Positions 28,784 to 35,997 of a stretch of 64,000 bases of DNA are shown in pieces. Both the position numbers and the translations under genes were made by a program. Position 1 is the first letter of the stretch, and every line of letters begins with the position of its first letter. The DNA is from an uncultured Alistipes sp. GTDB lineage: Bacteria > Bacteroidota > Bacteroidia > Bacteroidales > Rikenellaceae. The DNA is taken from NCBI GenBank assembly GCA_910584485.1, contig CAJUAV010000004.1, positions 114,826 to 178,825 on the forward strand, written 5' to 3'. The notes under the pieces are model-generated. The model saw only the letters and a program-made list of their open reading frames with translations. It was not told the DNA's origin and searched no databases.

Positions 28784-29308
28784 TTACTCGGCCGAGGCGG
28801 CCAGCGGCGTCGCGGGCGTGTAGACGCGGGCTGCGAGCTCCTTGTTGAACTGGTACATGCCGTACTTGTTGCCTTCGAGAGCTTCGCAGGCGCCGATCAT
28901 GTCGCGGGCATTCTCCTCCTCCTCGACCTGCTCGTCGACGAACCAGACGAGCATGTTCGACGAGGCGTAATCCTTGTCGGCGGCGGCGATCGATGCGAGG
29001 TTGTGGATCATGGCGGTCACCTTCTGCTCGTGCGCCAGTGTCTCGCGGAACATTTCGAGCGGCGACTCCCACTCGGTGCGCACCTCGGCGATCGGTTGCA
29101 GGATCACCTTCGCGTCGCGCGAGTTGAGGTAGTTCTGGAAGATGCGGGCGTGGTCCTGCTCCTCGCGGAACTGGACGTAGAACCAGTTGGCCACCCCTTT
29201 GAGCCCCTTGTTCTCGGCATCCATCGACATCGACAGGTAGAGATAGGCCGACCACAGTTCAGCATTGATCTGGGCGTTGATCGCCTCGTGCAATTGTTTG
29301 CTTAACAT
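28784..29308 (-). CDS. ftnA: Bacterial non-heme ferritin
   Basis: Iron-storage protein of 174 residues forming a 24-mer shell in the cytoplasm. Ferroxidase-centre ligands are visible: Glu in 'INAQINAELWSAYLYLSM', Glu and His in 'FYVQFREEQDHARIF', and Glu/Gln in 'LAHEQKVTAMIHNLASIA' and 'WFVDEQVEEEENARDMIG'. There is no heme-ligating Met at the bacterioferritin position that I could identify, so FtnA-type is preferred. The C-terminus 'ATPLAASAE' is short. It has its own promoter element and terminator, so it is likely monocistronic. Confidence 0.96.
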   Translation of the reverse strand: MLSKQLHEAINAQINAELWSAYLYLSMSMDAENKGLKGVANWFYVQFREEQDHARIFQNYLNSRDAKVILQPIAEVRTEWESPLEMFRETLAHEQKVTAMIHNLASIAAADKDYASSNMLVWFVDEQVEEEENARDMIGACEALEGNKYGMYQFNKELAARVYTPATPLAASAE

Positions 29309-29346
29309 CGTAGTGTCGTTTTTGGTTTGTTCATGTTTCGTTACGA

Positions 29347-29354
29347 CAAAGATA
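29347..29354 (-). promoter_or_regulatory. -7 element for ferritin gene
   Basis: Minus-strand TATCTTTG matches TAnnTTTG, about 39-46 nt before the ferritin ATG (29308). No convincing -33 box was found at 19-21 nt. Confidence 0.6.
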
Positions 29355-29440
29355 CGATGCTTTCGGCAAAATTGTACTTCGCGGCCGATCGTCTTTTTCG
29401 ATAGCTCGATCGGTTTTTCCGATAACGCCCTGCGCCGCGG

Positions 29441-29881
29441 TCAGTCGTCCGCCTTGACGAGGCGGAAACGGCGGTCGAACTCCAGGTCGACGCCGTTTTC
29501 GAGCTCGACCTCGTATCCGCGGCGGTCGCGCTCGATCGCGACGACGCCCTGTCCGTCGAAGCGCGTGTCGATGACGTCGCGGATCGCCTGCGGCACGAGG
29601 CGCTGCGGTACGCGGCCGCGCTTGCAGTCGATCTCCGTCCAGTTGCCGTTCTTGTCGAATTCGATGGTGCTGCCGTCGGTGAAGAGAACCTTGTATTCGC
29701 GGTCGAAGAGCGAATTTTCGGTCTCGACGTAGCCGACGCGGGCGTCGCCGAAATGGTCGGCGATCAGCGTGCGGGCTGCCGCAGGCAGCTGTTTGTAGTC
29801 GATCGTGCGGTGGCTGTCGGCCAGCGCCGTCAGGCCCGTGAGGAGGATCGCCGCGGCGATCAGCAGGAGCGTTTTTTTCAT
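29441..29881 (-). CDS. PepSY-like (DUF2874/BLIP-like) periplasmic protein
   Basis: Small exported protein of 146 residues with a signal peptide ('MKKTLLLIAAAILLTGLTAL', cleavage after 'ALA'). The mature part has two PepSY-like repeats: 'KQLPAAARTLIADHFGDARV' with 'YKVLFTDGSTIEFDKNGNW', and 'RLVPQAIRDVIDTRFDGQGV' with 'YEVELENGVDLEFDRRFRL'. Bacteroidota proteins of this type are common and mostly uncharacterised. It lies 57 nt downstream of the TonB-dependent receptor gene and is probably in its operon, so a role in signalling or metal handling is possible but not shown. Confidence 0.85.
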   Translation of the reverse strand: MKKTLLLIAAAILLTGLTALADSHRTIDYKQLPAAARTLIADHFGDARVGYVETENSLFDREYKVLFTDGSTIEFDKNGNWTEIDCKRGRVPQRLVPQAIRDVIDTRFDGQGVVAIERDRRGYEVELENGVDLEFDRRFRLVKADD

Positions 29882-29938
29882 GGCGGATTCATTTTAGAAA
29901 ACACGGCATCCGTTCAAAGATGGGGCCAAAAGAGGGCT

Positions 29939-32251
29939 TCAGAAGCGGAATTTGGCGCCGAAGAACCAGCTGCGCGGCAGCAGGGGACCGTAGATGTAGC
30001 CCGAGTCGCGTTCGGGGCCGCGGTCGAAATCGTCCTGGTAGGAGTCGAAGAGGTTCTTGACGCCGCCGTAGAGCTCCAGCTCGACCTCCTTGAACAGCCG
30101 CACCGTGTAGCTCGCGCGCAGGTTCAGGTCGAAGAAGCGCGGCGTTTCGACCGCCGTGTCGCGCTCGGTGCCCGAGCCCGCCATGTGCTGCACGAGCATG
30201 CGGCCTGTGTAGCTGCCTGTCAGGTCGATGTCGAGGCAGCGGTGCGGTTTGAGCTCCAGCGTGAGGTAGCCGTAGGCGTCGGGGGTGCGGAACATCCGTT
30301 TCTCGGCTGGAACGGTCGCATCCTCGCTCCAGATTTCGGGCTCCTTGTAGCGGCTGCGCTGCCAGGTGAAGCCCGCCTGCAGCTCGCACCAGGCGGCGAA
30401 GAGGGCGCGCCCCTCGAAATTCAGGCCGCTCACGGTGGCGCCCGAACCGTTGTAGCGCTCCTTGATCGTCGCGCCGTCCGCCTCGTCGGAGGCGATGTCG
30501 CGCAGGGCGAAGACGTCCGACAGCTCGGTGTGGAACCCTTCGAGCACGAAGTTGGTCGCGACGCGTCCGAAGGTGTGGTACCACTCCGCCGAGGCGCTCC
30601 ACGAGGCCGACCGCTCCTCCTGCAGGTCGTCGGCGAGGCGGATGCGGACGCGGTCGCCGCCCACGATGGCGATGTGCAGATCCTCGTCGTAGGCCTGTGG
30701 CGCACGGTAGCCGCCCGCGTAGCTCAACCGCAGGCTCAACGCCTCCGAGGGGCTGTAGCGCAGGTTGAAACGCGGCGAGAAGATCGCCCGATCGACCAGG
30801 TTGTGCTTGTCGAGGCGGCCGCCGAGGAGGATCGACCACCGTTTGTTTTTCCATTCGTTTTGGAAATAACCGCCGTAGAGACGGACGCGCTGGCGGGTGT
30901 CGATGTCGTAGCCGATCGAGGTGTCGTGCAGGTCGTTGTAGCTGTATTCGGCGCCGAGCGTAAGCTCCGCGGGGAGCAGCAGCAGCCGTTCGAAATCGTG
31001 GACGTATCGGGCGCCGAAAGCGGCCGTCAGATCGTGCGTGCGGCCATAGGCGTCGGGATCCTGTCCGGCGCCGTAGTAGCTGCTGCGCGCCGTGTTCTGG
31101 AACGAGCCGTAGAGGTTCACGCGGTTCGCGCGGTCGGGGGCCGACCAGTCGAACGAGAGGCTGCCGCCGTCGATCGTGTGGTCGATCTGCTCGCAGACGA
31201 GCGCTTCGTGCGGCTGGCGGTCGAGCTGGTCGCCGCCGCGGCGGAAATCCTTGATGTGGTGGTATTGCGCCGTGATGCGCGAGTAGGCGCCCGTGCGGAA
31301 GAGGGAGCGCATGCCGAGTGCTTCGGTTTCGGTGGCGAGGATCTCGGTGAAACCGTCGCCGTCGTGGTCGTAGCCCGCGCCGTGACGGCTCTGGCCGAAG
31401 AGGCCGATCGCCGCCTTGCCGCTCTCGGAGACGAGCGAGGCGTTGAGCGTCGTCGTGTTGTCGAAGGCGTCGCTGCATCCGATCGAGGTGATCGTGTGAC
31501 TCATCTCGGCCATGCTGCGGTCGGGTTCCTTCGTGATGACGTTGATCGTGCCGCCGATGGCCGACGCACCGTAGAGCGCCGAGCCGCCGCCGCGCAGCAC
31601 CTCGACGCGCTCGATCATGTTGGCGGGGATCTGCTCCAGTCCGTAGACGCTCGTGAGGGCCGAAAAGAGGGGGTGCGAGTCGATCAGCACCTGCGAATAG
31701 CGGCCGTCGAGGCCGTTGATGCGCACCTGCGGGAAGCCGCAGTTCTGGCAGGTGTTCTCGACGCGCACGCCCGGCTGGAACGTAAGGCCGCCCGCCAGCG
31801 TCTGGGCGCCCACCTGCTCGAAGAGGTCGGCATCGAGGACGCTTACCAGCGACGGCGCCTCGCGCTTGAGCCGTTCGGAGCGGGAGGCCGAGACGACCAC
31901 CTGATCCATCGTGACGGCCGCTTCGGTCACCTCGAAGTCGAGTTCGACCGTCTTGCCGCGGCGGAACGAGACGCGGCGGCGCTGCGGAGCGTATCCCAGG
32001 GCGCGGACCTCGACCGTGTAGTCGCCGAAGGGGAGGTTTTTGAGGAGGTAGTGTCCCGAAGCGTCGGTCGTCGTGCCGAGGGTCGTGCCGACGAGGGCGA
32101 TCGTGACGTAGGGGAGGTGTTGGCGGGTGCGGCTGTCGATGACGTGGCCGAACAGATGAGCATCGGTGGCTTCCGATGCGGTTTCGGTTTGCGGCAGTGC
32201 CGCCGGCGTGCTGCACAGCAACAGCAGCAGGGTCAGCAGGTATCTTCTCAT
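29939..32251 (-). CDS. TonB-dependent outer membrane receptor (siderophore/metal type)
   Basis: Outer-membrane receptor of 770 residues. The start is the ATG at 32251, giving the signal peptide 'MRRYLLTLLLLLCSTPAALP'; longer in-frame starts lack one. A carboxypeptidase-regulatory-like domain (about 30-115, 'LFGHVIDSRTRQHLPYVTIA') precedes the plug ('MDQVVVSASRSERLKREAP', then 'ERVEVLRGGGSALYGASAIG') and a barrel ending '...GAKFRF' with terminal Phe. The plug contains a 'CQNC' pair seen in a Bacteroidota receptor subgroup. Lacking an STN domain and a SusD partner, it is more like a siderophore, cobalamin or metal receptor than a SusC; the substrate is unknown. Confidence 0.92.
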   Translation of the reverse strand: MRRYLLTLLLLLCSTPAALPQTETASEATDAHLFGHVIDSRTRQHLPYVTIALVGTTLGTTTDASGHYLLKNLPFGDYTVEVRALGYAPQRRRVSFRRGKTVELDFEVTEAAVTMDQVVVSASRSERLKREAPSLVSVLDADLFEQVGAQTLAGGLTFQPGVRVENTCQNCGFPQVRINGLDGRYSQVLIDSHPLFSALTSVYGLEQIPANMIERVEVLRGGGSALYGASAIGGTINVITKEPDRSMAEMSHTITSIGCSDAFDNTTTLNASLVSESGKAAIGLFGQSRHGAGYDHDGDGFTEILATETEALGMRSLFRTGAYSRITAQYHHIKDFRRGGDQLDRQPHEALVCEQIDHTIDGGSLSFDWSAPDRANRVNLYGSFQNTARSSYYGAGQDPDAYGRTHDLTAAFGARYVHDFERLLLLPAELTLGAEYSYNDLHDTSIGYDIDTRQRVRLYGGYFQNEWKNKRWSILLGGRLDKHNLVDRAIFSPRFNLRYSPSEALSLRLSYAGGYRAPQAYDEDLHIAIVGGDRVRIRLADDLQEERSASWSASAEWYHTFGRVATNFVLEGFHTELSDVFALRDIASDEADGATIKERYNGSGATVSGLNFEGRALFAAWCELQAGFTWQRSRYKEPEIWSEDATVPAEKRMFRTPDAYGYLTLELKPHRCLDIDLTGSYTGRMLVQHMAGSGTERDTAVETPRFFDLNLRASYTVRLFKEVELELYGGVKNLFDSYQDDFDRGPERDSGYIYGPLLPRSWFFGAKFRF

Positions 32252-32275
32252 GGTGTGATTGTTTTTTTGCGGCAG

Positions 32276-32307
32276 CAAAGGTAGGGGGAACGAAAAGCGC
32301 GGGCAAT
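32276..32307 (-). promoter_or_regulatory. Promoter for TonB receptor/PepSY operon
   Basis: Minus-strand TACCTTTG (32283-32276) matches TAnnTTTG, with ATTG (32307-32304) 20 nt upstream as an imperfect -33 box. The leader is about 20 nt. Confidence 0.6.
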
Positions 32308-32334
32308 ACCTACAATTGGGGAAATTCGCGGGGG

Positions 32335-32700
32335 CGGGCCGTGTGAAATCGCGCTTTAGTGCGACGGGCCGCAGCTTCCGCGCGCGGAGGCACGCATCTG
32401 TCGAGTGCGTGCGCTCTGCAGGTTTCGGCCTGAAAGCAGGTTTGCGCACCGCCGTTTGCCGCATGGTTCGGCCTCGCAGAGGTCGGCAGCCCGCAGCCGC
32501 CCCCTGGCGGAGGGCTGCTCCTTTGCGTCGCAGGCCCCTCCGCTCGGCTGCGGACCGCGCGGAAATCGCACGTCAGTGCGGCGGGCCGAAGCCTCCCGCT
32601 TGCGGAGGCCCGCAACTCTTGCGCATGCGTGCGCTTCGCAAGCTGCGCCCGAACGGCGATGCGAGCTTCAGTCCGGCACTCCGCAGCCTCCTCCCGAAAA
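32335..32700. repeat. Dispersed GC-rich intergenic repeat block
   Basis: Non-coding block between the TonB-receptor promoter and the greA terminator. Two copies of the 'GAAATCGC-AGTGCG-CGGGCCG' module occur: 32344-32375 and 32571-32603, the latter nearly identical to 28466-28498. Each is followed by a GC-rich short hairpin (e.g. CCTCCCGCTTGCGGAGG at about 32601-32619). Similar palindromic pieces fill the rest. Open frames here are arginine/alanine-rich and not conserved-looking. Confidence 0.78.
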
Positions 32701-32704
32701 CGGC

Positions 32705-32740
32705 GACCGCCGCATCCCGTAAACAGGGGATGCGGCGGTC
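32705..32740 (-). terminator. Hairpin terminator after greA
   Basis: Perfect 14-bp stem (32705-32718 with 32727-32740) with an 8-nt loop, 22 nt after the greA stop. The downstream T tract on the minus strand is weak (GCCGTTTTC). Confidence 0.75.
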
Positions 32741-32762
32741 GGCAGACGGTGGTCCGTACGGA

Positions 32763-33239
32763 TCAGATCGAAATGTCGAGGATCTCGAAATGAATCGTCC
32801 CCGCGGGGACGTTCACTTCGACCACCTCGTCCTTCTTGTGGCCCAGGAGCGCCTTGGCGATCGGTGTGCCGATGGCGAGCTTGCCCTCACGCAAGTTGGC
32901 TTCGTGCTCGGCGACGATCGTGTAGGTCACCTGCTTGCCGTTGTTCTTGTTGAGCAGCGTTACTTTGCTCAAGATCTGCACCTTGCTCTTGTCGATCTTC
33001 GTCTCGTCGATCACGCGGGCGTTGGCCAGCGTATCCTCCATCTTGGCGATGCGCATTTCGAGCAGCCCCTGCGCTTCGCGCGCAGCGTCGTACTCGGCAT
33101 TCTCCGACAGGTCGCCCTTGTCGCGCGCCTCGGCGATCGCCGCCGAGATGGCGGGCCGCTCGACCGAACGCATGTGGTCGAGCTCCTCCTTCAGTTTTTT
33201 GTAACCTTCAGCGGTCAAATAGATGATTTCCTTTGCCAT
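32763..33239 (-). CDS. greA: Transcription elongation factor GreA
   Basis: Cytoplasmic factor of 158 residues that stimulates RNA cleavage by backtracked RNA polymerase. The ATG at 33239 gives 'MAKEIIYLTAEGYKKLKEEL'. The coiled-coil tip with the catalytic acidic pair is in 'KGDLSENAEYDAAREAQGLL'. The C-terminal FKBP-like domain shows 'YTIVAEHEANLREGKLAIGT' and 'PIAKALLGHKKDEVVEVNVP'. Length matches the family. Its leader holds a terminator-like hairpin (33281-33321), suggesting attenuation. Confidence 0.97.
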   Translation of the reverse strand: MAKEIIYLTAEGYKKLKEELDHMRSVERPAISAAIAEARDKGDLSENAEYDAAREAQGLLEMRIAKMEDTLANARVIDETKIDKSKVQILSKVTLLNKNNGKQVTYTIVAEHEANLREGKLAIGTPIAKALLGHKKDEVVEVNVPAGTIHFEILDISI

Positions 33240-33280
33240 ATCTTCTGTTTTTTTCGGTTTCAAGGGTTCGAGGGGGCAAC

Positions 33281-33321
33281 AAAAAATAAGAATCCGGACC
33301 GTGTGACGGGTCGGAATCCTT
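33281..33321 (-). terminator. Terminator-like hairpin in greA leader (candidate attenuator)
   Basis: On the minus strand, a 13-bp stem (33321-33309 with 33300-33288; two wobbles, one mismatch) with an 8-nt loop is followed by TTATTTTTT (to 33281). It lies about 42 nt before the greA ATG and about 90 nt after the predicted -7 element, so it would stop transcripts inside the leader. Confidence 0.7.
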
Positions 33322-33411
33322 CTCTTCGGTTGCTCGCTTTTAGGGATCGGTCGGCTGCAAACGGCGCGCCAAACAAGCGATGCGCTGCTCCGATCCGTTG
33401 ACAAAGATAGG

Positions 33412-33419
33412 ACTTTTTT
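33412..33419 (-). promoter_or_regulatory. -7 element for greA
   Basis: Minus-strand TATCTTTG. Transcription from here would give a leader of about 165 nt before greA, passing through the hairpin at 33281-33321. No -33 box at the usual distance is evident. Confidence 0.6.
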
Positions 33420-33517
33420 TTCGTTTTCCAAAACTTTTTCGCGCCGGCTGCCGCACGGCCCGCCGCATCCGCCGAAAAAAATCGGCCGAACCGCCGCGGA
33501 TCGGATACGAAATTTAT

Positions 33518-33548
33518 TTTGAGGTTCGTTACATTTTGTGTAACTTTG
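33518..33548 (+). promoter_or_regulatory. Promoter for bamD operon
   Basis: Perfect Bacteroidota pair: TTTG at 33518-33521, a 19-nt spacer, TAACTTTG at 33541-33548. The leader before bamD (33583) is about 30 nt. It is divergent from the greA promoter. Confidence 0.85.
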
Positions 33549-33582
33549 CCGTCTAAAGCGCCGTAAACGATCTAAAAAACAG

Positions 33583-34410
33583 ATGAAGCGATATTTGTCA
33601 TACCTGCTCGCAGCGGTGACCGCCCTGGTCGCATTGAGCTGCTGCGCCGGTGTCAGCACCCTGCTCAAGGAGGGTAAACCCGATGAAATCTACGCCAAGG
33701 CGCTGGAGTTTTACCGCAAGGAGAAGTGGAACCGTGCGTCGACCCTCTTCGAAGGGGTGCAGCGCACGTACCTCGGCACCTCGCGCGAGGACAGCATCAC
33801 CTTCTACAACGCCCACTGCAAGTTCAAGAGCCACGACTACGAGACCGCCTCGATGCTCTTCGACGAGTTCCGCCGCCGCTTCGGCCGCAGCGCCTTCATC
33901 GAGGATGCCGAAGGAATGTACGCCCTCTGCTTCTACCGCATGTCGCCCTCGGCCGAACGCGACCAGACGACGACTGGCAAGGCGATCATCGCCGTCAACG
34001 AGTTCATGTCGCGCTATCCCGAGAGCGAGCGGATCGAGGCGTTCCGCGCCATCAACGAGGAGCTGACGCGCCGCCTGCACAAGAAAACCTACCTGAACGC
34101 CTACACCTATTATAAGATCGGCCGCTACAAGTCGGCGATCGTCGCCCTGAAAAACGCCCTGCGCACCTACCCCGAGAGCGACTACCGCGAAGAGCTGATG
34201 TACCTGATCGTCGACGCGGGCTATCGGCTGGCGAGCAACTCGATCGCCTCGAAGCAGACGGACCGTTACCTGGCGATGCTCGATGCCTCGCTCTCGTTCT
34301 GCGAGGAGTTCCCCGAGTCGAAACACCGCAAGGAGGTGGACCGCATGGCGGCCGCGGCGCGCGATTACCTCGATCGCAACAAGCAAACCGAAGAGAACAA
34401 CATGCAATAA
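33583..34410 (+). CDS. bamD: Outer membrane protein assembly factor BamD
   Basis: Lipoprotein of 275 residues in the outer-membrane beta-barrel assembly complex. Signal peptide with lipobox 'ALSCC' (Cys20/21). It is built of TPR-like helices: 'EIYAKALEFYRKEKWNRAST', 'SREDSITFYNAHCKFKSHDY', 'ETASMLFDEFRRRFGRSAFI', 'GRYKSAIVALKNALRTYPES'. Length and repeat spacing fit BamD/YfiO. It is the first gene of bamD-rpoZ-coaBC-recN, an order recurrent in Bacteroidota. Confidence 0.93.
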   Translation: MKRYLSYLLAAVTALVALSCCAGVSTLLKEGKPDEIYAKALEFYRKEKWNRASTLFEGVQRTYLGTSREDSITFYNAHCKFKSHDYETASMLFDEFRRRFGRSAFIEDAEGMYALCFYRMSPSAERDQTTTGKAIIAVNEFMSRYPESERIEAFRAINEELTRRLHKKTYLNAYTYYKIGRYKSAIVALKNALRTYPESDYREELMYLIVDAGYRLASNSIASKQTDRYLAMLDASLSFCEEFPESKHRKEVDRMAAAARDYLDRNKQTEENNMQ

Positions 34411-34413
34411 GTT

Positions 34414-34743
34414 ATGGAGATCAAGAAGAACATCCCGAACAACACGCAGACGCGCAAGCTGGTGGATCTGGATCGCGAGACCGGAAACATCTACGAGTCG
34501 ATCAACATCATCGCCCGTCGCGCCAACCAGATTTCGAACGAGCTCAAGAACGAGCTGAATCGGAAACTGGCCGATTTCTCGTCGCCCACCGACACGATGG
34601 AGGAGACCTTCGAGAACCGCGAGCAGATCGAGATTTCGCGTTACTACGAGCGTCTGCCGAAGCCGGTGATCATCGCCACCGAGGAGTTCCTCGACGACGA
34701 GCTCTTCTACCGCAAGGGCGACGCCCCTGCGAAGGAGGCTTAA
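34414..34743 (+). CDS. rpoZ: RNA polymerase omega-like subunit (RpoZ/RpoK family)
   Basis: Small protein of 109 residues, 3 nt after bamD. The segment 'RETGNIYESINIIARRANQI' with 'SNELKNELNRKLADF' resembles the omega-fold helices that clamp the beta' subunit, and the C-terminal acidic/aromatic tail ('FLDDELFYRKGDAP') is typical of the Bacteroidota version. Its place between bamD and coaBC supports the assignment, since rpoZ and coaBC neighbour each other in many bacteria. Confidence 0.85.
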   Translation: MEIKKNIPNNTQTRKLVDLDRETGNIYESINIIARRANQISNELKNELNRKLADFSSPTDTMEETFENREQIEISRYYERLPKPVIIATEEFLDDELFYRKGDAPAKEA

Positions 34744-34768
34744 CCGAACCGGTCACGATCGAATACCC

Positions 34769-35989
34769 ATGGCATCGGATCGGTCCCGTCCGCTCGACGG
34801 ACGGCACATACTGCTGGGGATAACGGGGAGCATAGCAGCCTATAAAGCCGCCATGCTCTGTCGTTTATTGGTGCGTGCCGGAGCCGAGGTGCAGGTCGTC
34901 ATGACCGCCGCGGCCAAGGAGTTCATCACCCCCCTGACGATGGCGACCCTCTCGCGGCGTCCCATCCTGGTCGAGTTCTTCGACCCCGAAAACGGAGCGT
35001 GGCATTCGCATGTTTCGCTCGGCGAGTGGGCCGACTGCTACCTCGTCGCTCCCGCTACGGCCAACACGCTCGCCAAGATGGCGACGGGGGTGGCCGACAA
35101 CCTGCTGCTGACGGCTTACCTCTCGGCCCGCTGCCCCGTGCTGGTCGCGCCGGCCATGGACCTCGACATGTATGCCCACTACGCCACGCAGCAGAACCTG
35201 CGTTCGCTCGCCGACCACGGCGTGCGGATCGTCGAACCCGCCTCGGGCGAGCTGGCGAGCGGTCTGGAGGGCAAGGGGCGCATGGCCGAACCCGAAACGA
35301 TCGTGCGCGCCGTCGAGGAGCTCTTCGCCGAAAAAAAAAAGCCGCTCGCGGGTAAGCGCTTCGTCGTGACGGCGGGGGCCACGATCGAGCCGATCGACCC
35401 CGTCCGCTTCCTGTCGAACCATTCGTCGGGCAAGATGGGCTATGCGCTGGCCGAGGAGCTGGCGGCGCGCGGGGCCCGCGTGACGCTCGTCAGCGGCCGC
35501 ACGGCGCTCGCAACTCCCGCGGGGGTGGAGCGGGTCGACGTGCTGACGGCCGCCGAGATGCACCGTGCCGCCGTGGAGGCCTTCGCCGAGGCGGACGGCG
35601 CCGTGATGTGCGCCGCCGTGGCCGACTATACCCCGTGCGAGGTCGCCGCCTCGAAGATCAAGAAGTCGGACGAGGGCGATTGGATGCTGCGGCTCAAACG
35701 CACGCAGGACATCGCCGCCGAGCTGGGCGGGGCGAAGGGCGGCCGCCTGCTGGTCGGCTTCGCGCTGGAGACCGACGACGAGCGAGCCCACGCCGTCGAC
35801 AAGCTGGAGCGCAAACATTTCGATTTCATCGTCCTGAACTCCCTGCGCGATGCGGGGGCGGGCTTTCGCGGCGACACGAACAAGGTGACGCTCATCGACC
35901 GCGCGGGCAGCGAGGAGCTGCCGCTGCTCTCGAAGCGCGAGACGGCCGCCCGCATCGTCGACAAGATCGAATCCTGTATCACGAAATAA
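34769..35989 (+). CDS. coaBC: Bifunctional phosphopantothenoylcysteine decarboxylase / phosphopantothenate-cysteine ligase
   Basis: Coenzyme A biosynthesis enzyme of 406 residues. The N-terminal FMN-dependent CoaC domain shows 'LLGITGSIAAYKAAMLCRLL', the active-site His in 'NGAWHSHVSLGEWADCYLVA', 'PATANTLAKMATGVADNLL' and 'VAPAMDLDMYAHYATQQNL'. The C-terminal CoaB domain starts near residue 190 ('GKRFVVTAGATIEPIDPVRF', 'LSNHSSGKMGYALAEELAAR') and holds the 'AAVADYTP' and 'KIKK' motifs. The linker is encoded over an A10 run (35332-35341, 'EKKKP'), intact here but prone to slippage or sequencing error. Confidence 0.97.
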   Translation: MASDRSRPLDGRHILLGITGSIAAYKAAMLCRLLVRAGAEVQVVMTAAAKEFITPLTMATLSRRPILVEFFDPENGAWHSHVSLGEWADCYLVAPATANTLAKMATGVADNLLLTAYLSARCPVLVAPAMDLDMYAHYATQQNLRSLADHGVRIVEPASGELASGLEGKGRMAEPETIVRAVEELFAEKKKPLAGKRFVVTAGATIEPIDPVRFLSNHSSGKMGYALAEELAARGARVTLVSGRTALATPAGVERVDVLTAAEMHRAAVEAFAEADGAVMCAAVADYTPCEVAASKIKKSDEGDWMLRLKRTQDIAAELGGAKGGRLLVGFALETDDERAHAVDKLERKHFDFIVLNSLRDAGAGFRGDTNKVTLIDRAGSEELPLLSKRETAARIVDKIESCITK

Positions 35990-35997
35990 GCAGCGCC

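Noticed and set aside
28362..28823. Open frames across the 28.4-28.8 kb intergenic region.
   Set aside because: They follow the dispersed repeats and cross two terminators; composition is Arg/Pro/Ala-rich with no start context.
32259..33401. A long plus-strand frame across the 32.3-33.4 kb region.
   Set aside because: It runs through repeats and opposite greA; the greA protein is certain, so this is a shadow.
35332..35341. A10 run in coaBC as a phase-variation switch.
   Set aside because: The gene is essential for coenzyme A synthesis and the run lies in the domain linker; a chance Lys-rich linker is simpler.
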